From assembly GCA_000434295.1 (NCBI GenBank), contig HF994908.1:1-14913 (forward strand): a DNA stretch of 14,913 nucleotides, written 5' to 3'. A program made the position numbers and the translations under genes. The stretch comes from Acetobacter sp. CAG:977. Lineage in GTDB: Bacteria; Pseudomonadota; Alphaproteobacteria; CAAGCB01; CAG-977. Shown here in pieces: positions 7,293 to 14,561 of this stretch. Under the pieces are notes generated by a model that was given only the letters and a program-made list of their open reading frames with translations, made no database searches and was not told the origin of the DNA. Numbering within the stretch: position 1 is the first letter of the stretch; each line of letters begins with the position of its first letter.

Positions 7293-7321
7293 ATTCTTAA
7301 GGTATCACAAAATTGTGGCAA
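7293..7321 (-). promoter_or_regulatory. Candidate promoter for the cysteine-rich gene
   Basis: On the minus strand TTGCCA (7321-7316, 5 of 6) and AAGAAT (7298-7293, 4 of 6) are 17 bases apart and lie 32 bases before the start codon. The site is just downstream of the terminator of the preceding operon, where a new promoter is needed. Confidence 0.35.
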
Positions 7322-7330
7322 AATTATGGC

Positions 7331-7372
7331 AAAAAATAAAGACGTATCGAAAATGTCGAAACGTCTTTATTT
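7331..7372 (-). terminator. Terminator of the mtaB-ftsY-HEAT-CNB operon
   Basis: AAATAAAGACGT and its complement (7372-7361 and 7345-7334) form a 12-base-pair stem. It extends inward, after one A-A mismatch, by TCGA/TCGA around a five-base loop. On the minus strand it is followed by six T (7336-7331). It lies 26 bases after the stop codon at 7399. Confidence 0.85.
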
Positions 7373-7398
7373 GTTTGGTTCTATGTAAAAAAACAGCT

Positions 7399-7824
7399 TT
7401 ACGTCAGTCCCGCCGCATTGGCAGCTCTCAAATGGCGGCACAACGAAACGATAATGCTGCGTTCCAAAGATTTGTGTTCGTTCATTAACCGGTACAAAGC
7501 TTCGCCTGAGATTTTGAACATCATCGTATCGTCCGTTGCCGTTACCGTAACGTCCGAAGGCGCGGGATCCAGCGCTCCAAGTTCGCCGAAAATGTCGTTC
7601 GTTGAAAATTCTTTGAACGTTTTTCCGTTTTTATGCAACCGAACCTGACCTTGCAGAATAACATACATATCCGACCACATTTCCCCTTCTTTGATGATGT
7701 CGGAACCGACCATGGCGGCGATTTCTTCGCTGGCGGCGATAAAGTCCGACAATGCGGATTCAGGGACACCCGCAAACAGGGGAACATTTTTTAAGACCAA
7801 TATTTTTTCAAGGGTTAATTGCAT
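7399..7824 (-). CDS. Stand-alone cyclic-nucleotide-binding (CNB) fold protein
   Basis: 141-residue cytosolic protein consisting of one CRP-type beta-roll. It opens with LKNVPLFAGVPESALSDF, has KEGEMWSDMYVILQGQVRLH in the middle, and carries the phosphate-cassette region FGELGALDPAPSDVTV (79-94). It ends with a helix and has no DNA-binding helix-turn-helix, so it is not a CRP-like transcription factor. The cassette keeps Glu81 but lacks the Arg of the usual PRxATV (here PSDVTV), so cAMP binding is doubtful and it may be a structural or protein-contact domain. Its AGGAG site sits eight bases before the ATG and overlaps the TAG stop of the upstream HEAT gene, 11 bases away, indicating co-translation. 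In related multidomain proteins, as I remember them, a CNB domain is fused after the HEAT part; here it is separate. Confidence 0.85.
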   Translation of the reverse strand: MQLTLEKILVLKNVPLFAGVPESALSDFIAASEEIAAMVGSDIIKEGEMWSDMYVILQGQVRLHKNGKTFKEFSTNDIFGELGALDPAPSDVTVTATDDTMMFKISGEALYRLMNEHKSLERSIIVSLCRHLRAANAAGLT

Positions 7825-7835
7825 TTATCGTTCTC

Positions 7836-10664
7836 CTAAAAAAAAGCCCGTCCCGTTCCGTCCGTAATAAAACGCGCCATGCGCGCAACGGCAGGAGACG
7901 GATCCGACAGGCTGTCTTTCAATAATCTGGATGCTTCTTCGGGGATCATCAGGCGACCCAAAGCCCAAACCGTTGTTTCGCGTATGATGGCATCATTGTC
8001 TTTTAACAGAGGAACCAAAGCGTCAACGGCAAAAGAGTCTCCGAAGTACCCTACTAAATAGACCACGCTGGCACGCGTCCAGTCATCGGCTTCTCCGGGT
8101 TTAAGCTCGAGCAAGTCTTCCAATCTGTCGCGGAACGACAGAACGGGCGGCAAAAAGTACGGACGCAAACGCGTCAGTTTTTCGGTCGGAGACGTCTTGC
8201 GGAACAACGGCAGACAAAGCATTCTCAGCTCTCCCGTTAAAATCCGTTCGATAATTTGTCCCATGCGGTTATGTTCGTTATCCCCGATTAGCGCATAACG
8301 TCCCAAAAGATTTAAGATTTCCTGAGAAGGATGCAATAAAGCCACCAATAACAGAATACGCTCTTTGGCATATTCGATTTCGCATTCTAACGCATTGCGC
8401 AGATTGCTTAAAGAACGTCCCAGACGGTCATCGTCTTTGTCTTCGAAATCTTCCAAAGCGGCAAGCAGGTTCGTCGCCCATTCGATTTCGTCGTATAATC
8501 CCAGACGAACTTTGTTCACATAGCGACCTTGAGCTTTGTACTGCAATAAAACCAAAGACTTCAAAATATGGTAACGGACTCTTCTGTCCTGAACGTCAAT
8601 GTGGCGGAACAGCACTTCTTCGGCCTGGGGCGTTTTCATGCGTCCCAATGTTTTTGCCAGCAATACTCTGAATTGAACGGGGTCGTTGTTGCCCGTTAAG
8701 ACTTTTTCGATTTCGGGCAGGGCGGCATTGCCGAATTGCAATAACGCGTCAACGGCGTCTTCTCTCAACTCGGGTCTGCGGAACAGTTGCATCAGCGAGG
8801 GTAACAGGCGTTCGTTTTTCAGTTTTCCGGCAGCTTCTGCGGCGGCTTTACAGACGGTTTCGTCTTCGTCTTGTAACAAGACGGTCAGCGGACGGTAAAA
8901 CGCCTGATTCCCCGCGTCTCCCAAAACGGAAGCGGCTAAGGCGCGGTCGTCGGGATTTTTCGAACTTGCCAGCATATTCAACATATCTATGGCAACGAAA
9001 ACGCCTTCCGCGCCGGCGGCGGTCAAGCCGATTAATGCTCCTTCGCGCGTGTTCGGATCGTTCAAATAAAGCAACGCTTTTTCACGTTCTTCCGCTCCGC
9101 CCAACAGGCACATGACTTTTATTGCCGCCCGTCTGACCGCATAATCGGGATCCGTTTCGGCACACAAGGACACTTCCGGAACCGTCGAAAGATAATCCAT
9201 TTCTTCGATGCGGTTCAGGGCGAACAGGCGGACATAACTGCTGGGATGGTGAAGCGCCTGTTCCAGATCTTTGGGGAATTTCGGATGTTGAGCTTCTTCC
9301 AATATGCGCAGAGCGTATATGGTATCGTCGGCCGAAGCGTTGGAAAGAAAGTCATTGATACGTTCGTTCAGGCGGTTCCCGAAAATCATCAAACGTCCGC
9401 CGCGCCACAAGCGTCCTTTTAAATAATCCGAGACCAACACCGTATAAGAACGGCGCAACAACAGTAAGGCTACCAGCAAAAGCACCGCCGACACGCTCAG
9501 CAACAAAGAAAACTTATCGCTCAGAGCATATTTTTCCATCAAAAGCAAAAGAATGCCTGCTGCCAGGACGGAAGAGGGTTCGACCAGCGTTTTTCTCCAA
9601 ACATTTGTTCTGAAATCCAAACGTTGAGACACGGCGCGCGGAATAATGCTCAGGACGGGTTCTTTGACTTGGCAGGCTAGAACGTCCGAAACGGCTTTTG
9701 CCGCGATGATTAATCCGAAGATGTTAAAGGCGCCGCCGACGGCTCCCGCCAGCAGGGCGACAGGGAAGATAAACAGTGTCGACAACGTCAGGACGGCGAT
9801 GTGGCGTGTTGCCGAAGCCAGCAGACCTGCGGTCAAAAGGACGGCGAACAATACGGACAACAACGCGTACAAGACGGGCAGGGTTTCGGGAACCGTTGCA
9901 TATTTCTGCGCGGTTGAAGACCAAAAGCGATAGTCAAACAGAGCCGAACAAAACGCCAACAACCCCGCGACGACGAAAAGGTAGATATTTAAAGTTTTTC
10001 GGATTCTGTTTTTTCCCGAGCTTTTTGCGGCAGTTTTTGAAAAAGCGAAACGGACGTCAATCGGGGCAGAACCGTTGGCGATCAGGATATCTGCGACGAT
10101 GGCGGCGGCAAAGGCAAAGATGCAAGCCCACGGCAACAAAGTTTCGGCGCAGTCCAATAAGACGAGCAGACGTATAAAGCCTGCGGCGATTATTGAAGCG
10201 AGGATTTGCGCGGCGACCAGAGCGATTAAGGTTTTATGTTTGTTTTTGAACACGCCGAAACGAAAGGCGGTAATCCAAAACGCGGCTTCAAGCAGGACGT
10301 AAAAGCCTGTTTTCCAGACCATTTGGACGGCGGGCCACGTTTCATAGGGGACAAAACGTTGCGCAAAGAACAAAGCCAGAGAAACAAATGCGGCGGCGGC
10401 TATGGCAAAGGCAGGAGCGCGGACTTTTTCTTTAATGCGAAACAATCCGAAGCTCAGCGCAAAGTACAACAGCCCCGTTGCGATCAAAACCTGAGGGATA
10501 AAGGCGCCGTTCAACCTTTCGATAAAATTGCACGAGACGGCGGTTTCATTTAAAACGACGGCAAAAGTTTTTAAAAATGAAAAAACGGTCAGCAAAACGA
10601 CGGGGACGGCGACTTCAGCCGAAAAAGTAATTCCTGCGCCGATTTTCTTTTCACAGTCTTTCAT
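7836..10664 (-). CDS. Polytopic membrane protein: NTT/MFS-like transporter domain plus HEAT repeats
   Basis: 942-residue inner-membrane protein. Residues 1-405 contain about 11-12 hydrophobic segments (roughly 15-38, 53-72, 82-102, 112-134, 144-170, 175-195, 225-243, 262-308, 311-330, 363-376, 384-404). Features such as FDYRFWSSTAQKY (243-255) and the polar loop with RLDFRTNVWRKTL (348-360) recall MFS or nucleotide-translocase (NTT)-like transporters. Residues from about 430 to 942 are soluble and alpha-helical with repeated HEAT units, e.g. DPDYAVRRAAIKVMCLLG, DEDETVCKAAAEAAGKL and NDAIIRETTVWALGRL; these are protein-interaction solenoids. The substrate is unknown, and it may be a sensor or scaffold rather than an active carrier. 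Its ATG overlaps the ftsY TGA as ATGA, so it is probably translationally coupled to ftsY. The CNB gene follows at once. Membrane plus HEAT architecture is well supported; transporter family assignment is moderate. Confidence 0.75.
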   Translation of the reverse strand: MKDCEKKIGAGITFSAEVAVPVVLLTVFSFLKTFAVVLNETAVSCNFIERLNGAFIPQVLIATGLLYFALSFGLFRIKEKVRAPAFAIAAAAFVSLALFFAQRFVPYETWPAVQMVWKTGFYVLLEAAFWITAFRFGVFKNKHKTLIALVAAQILASIIAAGFIRLLVLLDCAETLLPWACIFAFAAAIVADILIANGSAPIDVRFAFSKTAAKSSGKNRIRKTLNIYLFVVAGLLAFCSALFDYRFWSSTAQKYATVPETLPVLYALLSVLFAVLLTAGLLASATRHIAVLTLSTLFIFPVALLAGAVGGAFNIFGLIIAAKAVSDVLACQVKEPVLSIIPRAVSQRLDFRTNVWRKTLVEPSSVLAAGILLLLMEKYALSDKFSLLLSVSAVLLLVALLLLRRSYTVLVSDYLKGRLWRGGRLMIFGNRLNERINDFLSNASADDTIYALRILEEAQHPKFPKDLEQALHHPSSYVRLFALNRIEEMDYLSTVPEVSLCAETDPDYAVRRAAIKVMCLLGGAEEREKALLYLNDPNTREGALIGLTAAGAEGVFVAIDMLNMLASSKNPDDRALAASVLGDAGNQAFYRPLTVLLQDEDETVCKAAAEAAGKLKNERLLPSLMQLFRRPELREDAVDALLQFGNAALPEIEKVLTGNNDPVQFRVLLAKTLGRMKTPQAEEVLFRHIDVQDRRVRYHILKSLVLLQYKAQGRYVNKVRLGLYDEIEWATNLLAALEDFEDKDDDRLGRSLSNLRNALECEIEYAKERILLLVALLHPSQEILNLLGRYALIGDNEHNRMGQIIERILTGELRMLCLPLFRKTSPTEKLTRLRPYFLPPVLSFRDRLEDLLELKPGEADDWTRASVVYLVGYFGDSFAVDALVPLLKDNDAIIRETTVWALGRLMIPEEASRLLKDSLSDPSPAVARMARFITDGTGRAFF

Positions 10665-11593
10665 AAAGCCTCCTTATCCGCCAGCCCCATCAGGGAGCGG
10701 GCATAATCCCGAGCGTCAAAAGCCCTTAAATCGTCAATTTTTTCACCGACGCCGATAAATCGTGCGGGTAATCCGAATTCGCGACACAACGCCAACAGAA
10801 TGCCGCCTTTTGCCGTTCCGTCCAGCTTTGTCAGAACCAATCCGTCGACTTGTACCATTTCTTTGAACGTTTTGGCTTGGGACAAAGCGTTCTGTCCGAC
10901 GGTGGCGTCCAATACCAATAAACACGCATGAGGAGCATCGGGGATTTGTTTTTTGACGATACGGACGATTTTTTGCAATTCTGCCATCAATTCCGAACGG
11001 TTTTGAAGCCTGCCCGCCGTATCAATGAACAATACGTCGTCATTTTCGGCTTTGGATTCCTTTAAAGCGTCAAAGACCAATCCCGCGGGGTCAGCCCCCT
11101 GAGGGCGCGAAATAACGGGACAGTTCGTGCGTTCTCCCCATACTTTTAACTGTTCGACGGCGGCGGCGCGAAACGTATCGGCGGCGGCCAGTCTGACTTT
11201 CAGCCCCTGTTCTTTATACTTATGAGCCAGCTTTCCGATGGTGGTCGTTTTTCCGGCGCCGTTCACGCCTGCCATTAAAATGACGAACGGCTTTTTGGTC
11301 GGGTCGATTTTTAATTCTTCGGCGAACGGAGAAAGCATTTCCGTAATTTTGTCGGCAAAGAACGTACGGACTTCAATTTCATCAACGTCTTTGTCGAACT
11401 TTTCGTCCGCCAAAGCTTTGGTCAGTTCGGCGGCGGTTTTTGCGCCGACGTCCGCCGAAATCAAAAGGTCTTCCAAATCCTGCAAAGCTTCTTTATCCAG
11501 ACGGCGTTTTGTCAGCAGATCCGAAATTCCCCGAACGATCGGAGCCGACGTTCTGGACAGCCCCTGTTTTATGCGTTCAAACCAGCCTGCCAT
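10661..11593 (-). CDS. ftsY: Signal recognition particle receptor FtsY
   Basis: SRP-receptor GTPase that docks ribosome-nascent chain-SRP complexes at the inner membrane and hands them to SecYEG or YidC. The 310-residue product has a short N-terminal amphipathic segment (MAGWFERIKQGL), then the helical N domain to about 95. The SRP-GTPase G domain follows: GVNGAGKTTTIGKLA (109-123), DTFRAAAVEQL (139-149), DTAGRLQNRSELM (191-203), TKLDGTAKGG (255-264) and GVGEKIDDL (281-289). It lacks the long acidic A domain of E. coli FtsY, as is usual in alphaproteobacteria. The start is ATG 11593, one base after the mtaB stop, with AGGGAG 11 bases upstream; an in-frame extension to 11632 would overlap mtaB. 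The stop overlaps the next gene by ATGA. Essential housekeeping gene; identification secure. Confidence 0.96.
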   Translation of the reverse strand: MAGWFERIKQGLSRTSAPIVRGISDLLTKRRLDKEALQDLEDLLISADVGAKTAAELTKALADEKFDKDVDEIEVRTFFADKITEMLSPFAEELKIDPTKKPFVILMAGVNGAGKTTTIGKLAHKYKEQGLKVRLAAADTFRAAAVEQLKVWGERTNCPVISRPQGADPAGLVFDALKESKAENDDVLFIDTAGRLQNRSELMAELQKIVRIVKKQIPDAPHACLLVLDATVGQNALSQAKTFKEMVQVDGLVLTKLDGTAKGGILLALCREFGLPARFIGVGEKIDDLRAFDARDYARSLMGLADKEAL

Positions 11594-11594
11594 A

Positions 11595-12812
11595 TTATAA
11601 AACGCTCCCTTCAAAAACGCCCGTTTCTGCAATGCCCGTCAAGCGGACGGGAATAATGTCCCCCGAACGGAAACCTTCACCGATTTTGACACTTAAATAA
11701 TGTTCGCACAAGCCTTTACCGTCCGTTTCGTACAAAACGCGCGCTTCGGAACCGATGCGGCTTTGCATATAAGCGTTCAACAGGGCGTTTCCTTCGTCTC
11801 TTAAGCGTTTTGCACGTTCTTTTCGTACGGGGACGGGAACTTGCGGCATTTTCGCGGCGGGCGTTCCGGGACGCACGGAGTAAGGAAAAACATGCAAATG
11901 CGTCAGACGGGCGTTGCGAACCAAATCCAAAGTATTTTCAAACATACGTTCCGTTTCCGTCGGGAACCCCGTGATAAAATCGGCGCCGAAGACGGCATCG
12001 GGGCGGACGGTGCGAATTTTTTCGCATAACTCGAGAACGTCTTTTCTTAAATGCCTTCTGGCCATGCGTTTTAAAATCAAATCGTCGCCCGATTGAACGG
12101 AAAGATGCAAATGAGGCATGAGAATATCGCTGTCGGCGAACAAAGCAATCAGTCCGTCGTCAACCGCCGCAGGGTCAAGAGACCCCAGACGCAATCGTTT
12201 CAGCCCCGATACTTCTTTTAACAACCGTTTTGTCAGTCCCGCCAAATCGGGATAAGACGTAATGTCCACGCCCGTCAACCCGATTTCGGGATACCCTTCG
12301 TCGACCAGCTTTTGCGCGTGGGCGATGATTTTTTCGGGCGGCAGACTTTTGTTTTTTCCGCGGGCTTTTGTAACAATGCAAAAAGTGCAGGCATGATCGC
12401 AGCCTTGCTGAATTTGGATGAAAGCCCTGTTTCGCCCTTCGAAATAAAAAGGCATGTGTGCGTTTAGGGGGGCATCTGGCGAATCGATATCTCCGACCGA
12501 CAAGGCGGGGGCGGTTTTTTTATAAGCGTTCGGATCAAGCTTTTCGTTATTTCCCAAAACCTTGTCGACTTCGGGCATTTTTGCGTAAGCGTCGGGGGCT
12601 ATTTGGGCGGCGCACCCCGTAACGACCAAAAAAGCGTTCGGATTTTCGCGCCGCAGCTTTCTGACGGTCTGGCGGCACTGGCGTTCGGCTTCGCCCGTTA
12701 CGGCGCAGGTATTGACGACGATAATGTCGTCCTCCAATCCGTCCATTTCTTTTATTGCGGCGGATTCATAAGAATTGAGGCGACAGCCGAAAGTAACGAC
12801 CCGAACAGGCAT
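11595..12812 (-). CDS. mtaB: tRNA t6A37 methylthiotransferase MtaB
   Basis: Radical-SAM enzyme that adds a methylthio group to N6-threonylcarbamoyladenosine at position 37 of ANN-decoding tRNAs. The 405-residue protein has the full three-domain plan. The N-terminal MTTase domain has cysteines C10 (FGCRLNSYES), C36 (NTCAVTGEAE) and C67 (TGCAAQ) for the auxiliary cluster. The radical-SAM core has C138-x3-C142-x2-C145 (GCDHACTFC), and there is a C-terminal TRAM region from about 345. FGCRLNSYE favours MtaB over MiaB or RimO. The usual IPYGRG-like sequence after the third SAM Cys reads IVTKARG here, a mild deviation. The start ATG has GAGGA about seven bases upstream. It is the first gene of the minus-strand operon with ftsY; mtaB-ftsY is a familiar alphaproteobacterial pair. 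I saw no convincing promoter for it in 12813-12900. Confidence 0.93.
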   Translation of the reverse strand: MPVRVVTFGCRLNSYESAAIKEMDGLEDDIIVVNTCAVTGEAERQCRQTVRKLRRENPNAFLVVTGCAAQIAPDAYAKMPEVDKVLGNNEKLDPNAYKKTAPALSVGDIDSPDAPLNAHMPFYFEGRNRAFIQIQQGCDHACTFCIVTKARGKNKSLPPEKIIAHAQKLVDEGYPEIGLTGVDITSYPDLAGLTKRLLKEVSGLKRLRLGSLDPAAVDDGLIALFADSDILMPHLHLSVQSGDDLILKRMARRHLRKDVLELCEKIRTVRPDAVFGADFITGFPTETERMFENTLDLVRNARLTHLHVFPYSVRPGTPAAKMPQVPVPVRKERAKRLRDEGNALLNAYMQSRIGSEARVLYETDGKGLCEHYLSVKIGEGFRSGDIIPVRLTGIAETGVFEGSVL

Positions 12813-13131
12813 AAAAAAGTCCTCTTAATATAATAACGTGCCAACATATCAGAGTTTTTTTCCAAAGTAACCCCAAAAAAGGAACGAGCGGAGGGGAAGC
12901 CTTAAACGCGCGTGAAGATGAACGGAAAGACACGATAAAGAAAAGGTGCTAAAGCTTTTTTTGCAAAGTCCGATTTCTCTTGACTCTTCCTTAAAAGGCG
13001 GGTAAAAACCGACATAACTTTCACAAGGTTTTTTAAGCCTTTTGTCTCTGCGGAGATCCGTCGGCCGGCGAAGATACGCTCACCGACGCGGTTTTTGTAT
13101 CTGCAAAAGGAACGGAAAAAAGGACGTTTAA
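12813..13131. other. Divergent intergenic region between mtaB and ffh
   Basis: These 319 bases have no credible gene; an overlapping minus-strand frame lacks family character and a ribosome site. They hold the ffh promoter candidate and a leader of about 115 bases. The leader contains the complementary segments CGTCGG (13059-13064)/CCGACG (13083-13088) and AGATAC (13072-13077)/GTATCT (13097-13102), which interleave. The mtaB side is AT-rich. I looked for a 4.5S SRP RNA here and saw no GGAAGCAGCC-type core. Confidence 0.5.
12980..13008 (+). promoter_or_regulatory. Candidate sigma70-type promoter for ffh
   Basis: TTGACT (12980-12985, 5 of 6) and TAAAAA (13003-13008, 4 of 6) are separated by 17 bases. 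Transcription would start near 13015, leaving about 115 bases of leader before ATG 13132. Confidence 0.5.
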
Positions 13132-14526
13132 ATGTTTGATTCTTTGGCGGAAAAGCTTGGCGGCGTATTCGACCGTTTGTCCCGTCGCGGCGCTTTGAGA
13201 GAAGCCGACGTTGACGAGGCAATGCGCGAAATCCGAATCGCTTTGCTGGAGGCGGACGTTGCTTTGCCCGTCGTCAAAGATTTCATTGCGAACGTGCGCG
13301 AAAAGGCGGTCGGTCAGGCCGTTATCAAATCCGTTACGCCGTCTCAGATGGTCGTCAAAATCGTCAATGACGCTTTGGTCGAAATGCTGGGCAACGAGAA
13401 TGCGGCGCTTGATTTGGGGGCGGAGCCTCCCGTTGCCGTTTTGATGGTCGGTTTGCAGGGATCAGGCAAAACGACGACGACGGGAAAGTTGGCGTTTCGC
13501 CTGAAAAAGGAAAAGAAAAGAGTTTTGATGGCGTCTTTGGACGTTTATCGTCCCGCCGCGCAGGAACAGTTAAAACAGATCGGCGAACAGATCGGTGTCG
13601 ACACGTTGCCGATTATCATCGGCGAACGCCCGCATGCGATTGCGTTGCGCGCGATGGAAGCCGCACGCAAAGGCGTTTATGACGTCGTGATATTGGATAC
13701 GGCGGGGCGTTTGCACATTGATTTGGACATGATGGCCGAGGTTGCCGACGTCCGTGCGACGGTTCGTCCGAAGGAAACTCTTTTGGTCGTGGACGCTCTG
13801 ACGGGGCAGGATGCCGTCAATGTTGCCCGCGAATTTAATGAAAAGATAGGAATTACGGGCAGCATTCTGACCCGTATAGACGGTGATTCCCGCGGCGGTG
13901 CGGCTTTGTCGATGCGCGCGGTGACGGGTAAGCCGATCAAGTTTTTGGGTGCGGGCGAAAAACCCGACGCTTTGGAACCTTTTTACCCCGACAGGCTTGC
14001 CGGCCGTATTTTGGGGATGGGCGACGTCGTTTCTTTGGTTGAGACGGCGGCGGAAAAAATGGACAAAGAAGAAGCGGAACGTGTTGCGAAACGCATGATG
14101 GACGGCCGCTTTGATTTAAACGATTTGCTGTCTCAGTTGCGCCAGATGCAAAAGATGGGCGATTTAAAGGGCTTGCTCGGAATGCTTCCGGGAATAGGCA
14201 AGTTCAAAGCTCAGTTGGATGCGGCGAAAATTGATAACGGCGTTTTTAAGCGGCAAGAGGCGATTATCCTTTCCATGACGCCTCGGGAACGCCGCAATCC
14301 GGATTTGATCAAGGCATCGCGCAAAAAGCGCATTGCGGCCGGTTCGGGCGTAACGGTTCAAGAGGTGAATAAGCTTTTGAAACAATACGACCAGATGGCG
14401 GAAATGATGAAACGGATGAAAAAAATGGGAAACCGGGGTTTGTTCGGCGGTCTGCCCGGCGGCCTTGGCGGCGGTTTCGGCGGTTTCGGGGGCGGTATGC
14501 CTCCGTTCGGCGGATTTCCGTCTTGA
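13132..14526 (+). CDS. ffh: Signal recognition particle protein Ffh (SRP54)
   Basis: SRP GTPase that binds signal sequences emerging from ribosomes together with 4.5S RNA and pairs with FtsY. The 464-residue product has an N domain (1-95, with ALLEADVALPVV). The G domain carries GLQGSGKTTTTGKLA (107-121), DVYRPAAQEQL (137-147), DTAGRL (189-194), TRIDGDSRGGAALS (247-260, TRID replacing the commoner TKLD or TKMD) and GAGEK (273-277). The methionine-rich M domain includes the SRP-RNA contact SRKKRIAAGSGVTVQEVN (396-413). Residues 434-464 are an unusual Gly/Phe/Pro-rich tail. ATG 13132 has AAGGA seven bases upstream. It is followed 35 bases on by rpsP, the standard ffh-rpsP order, and is divergent from mtaB-ftsY, so both SRP GTPases share one locus. 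Identification is secure. Confidence 0.97.
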   Translation: MFDSLAEKLGGVFDRLSRRGALREADVDEAMREIRIALLEADVALPVVKDFIANVREKAVGQAVIKSVTPSQMVVKIVNDALVEMLGNENAALDLGAEPPVAVLMVGLQGSGKTTTTGKLAFRLKKEKKRVLMASLDVYRPAAQEQLKQIGEQIGVDTLPIIIGERPHAIALRAMEAARKGVYDVVILDTAGRLHIDLDMMAEVADVRATVRPKETLLVVDALTGQDAVNVAREFNEKIGITGSILTRIDGDSRGGAALSMRAVTGKPIKFLGAGEKPDALEPFYPDRLAGRILGMGDVVSLVETAAEKMDKEEAERVAKRMMDGRFDLNDLLSQLRQMQKMGDLKGLLGMLPGIGKFKAQLDAAKIDNGVFKRQEAIILSMTPRERRNPDLIKASRKKRIAAGSGVTVQEVNKLLKQYDQMAEMMKRMKKMGNRGLFGGLPGGLGGGFGGFGGGMPPFGGFPS

Positions 14527-14561
14527 ATGCAGATGTGATTTAAAGTGAGGTAAAGAAAAAA

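Noticed and set aside
7399..7824. CRP/FNR-family transcription regulator
   Set aside because: Only the beta-roll domain is present; the C-terminal DNA-binding helix-turn-helix is missing.
9776..10177. 133-codon plus-strand frame, Arg/Lys-rich, opposite the HEAT membrane protein
   Set aside because: Mirror of the hydrophobic membrane-segment codons on the other strand; no ribosome site or homology noticed.
13015..13131. Possible 4.5S SRP RNA gene next to ffh
   Set aside because: No GGAAGCAGCC-like core or long near-perfect hairpin; the paired segments are short and crossed.
12902..13222. 106-codon minus-strand frame across the ffh leader and start
   Set aside because: Overlaps the start of ffh, basic low-information sequence, no ribosome binding site; treated as chance.
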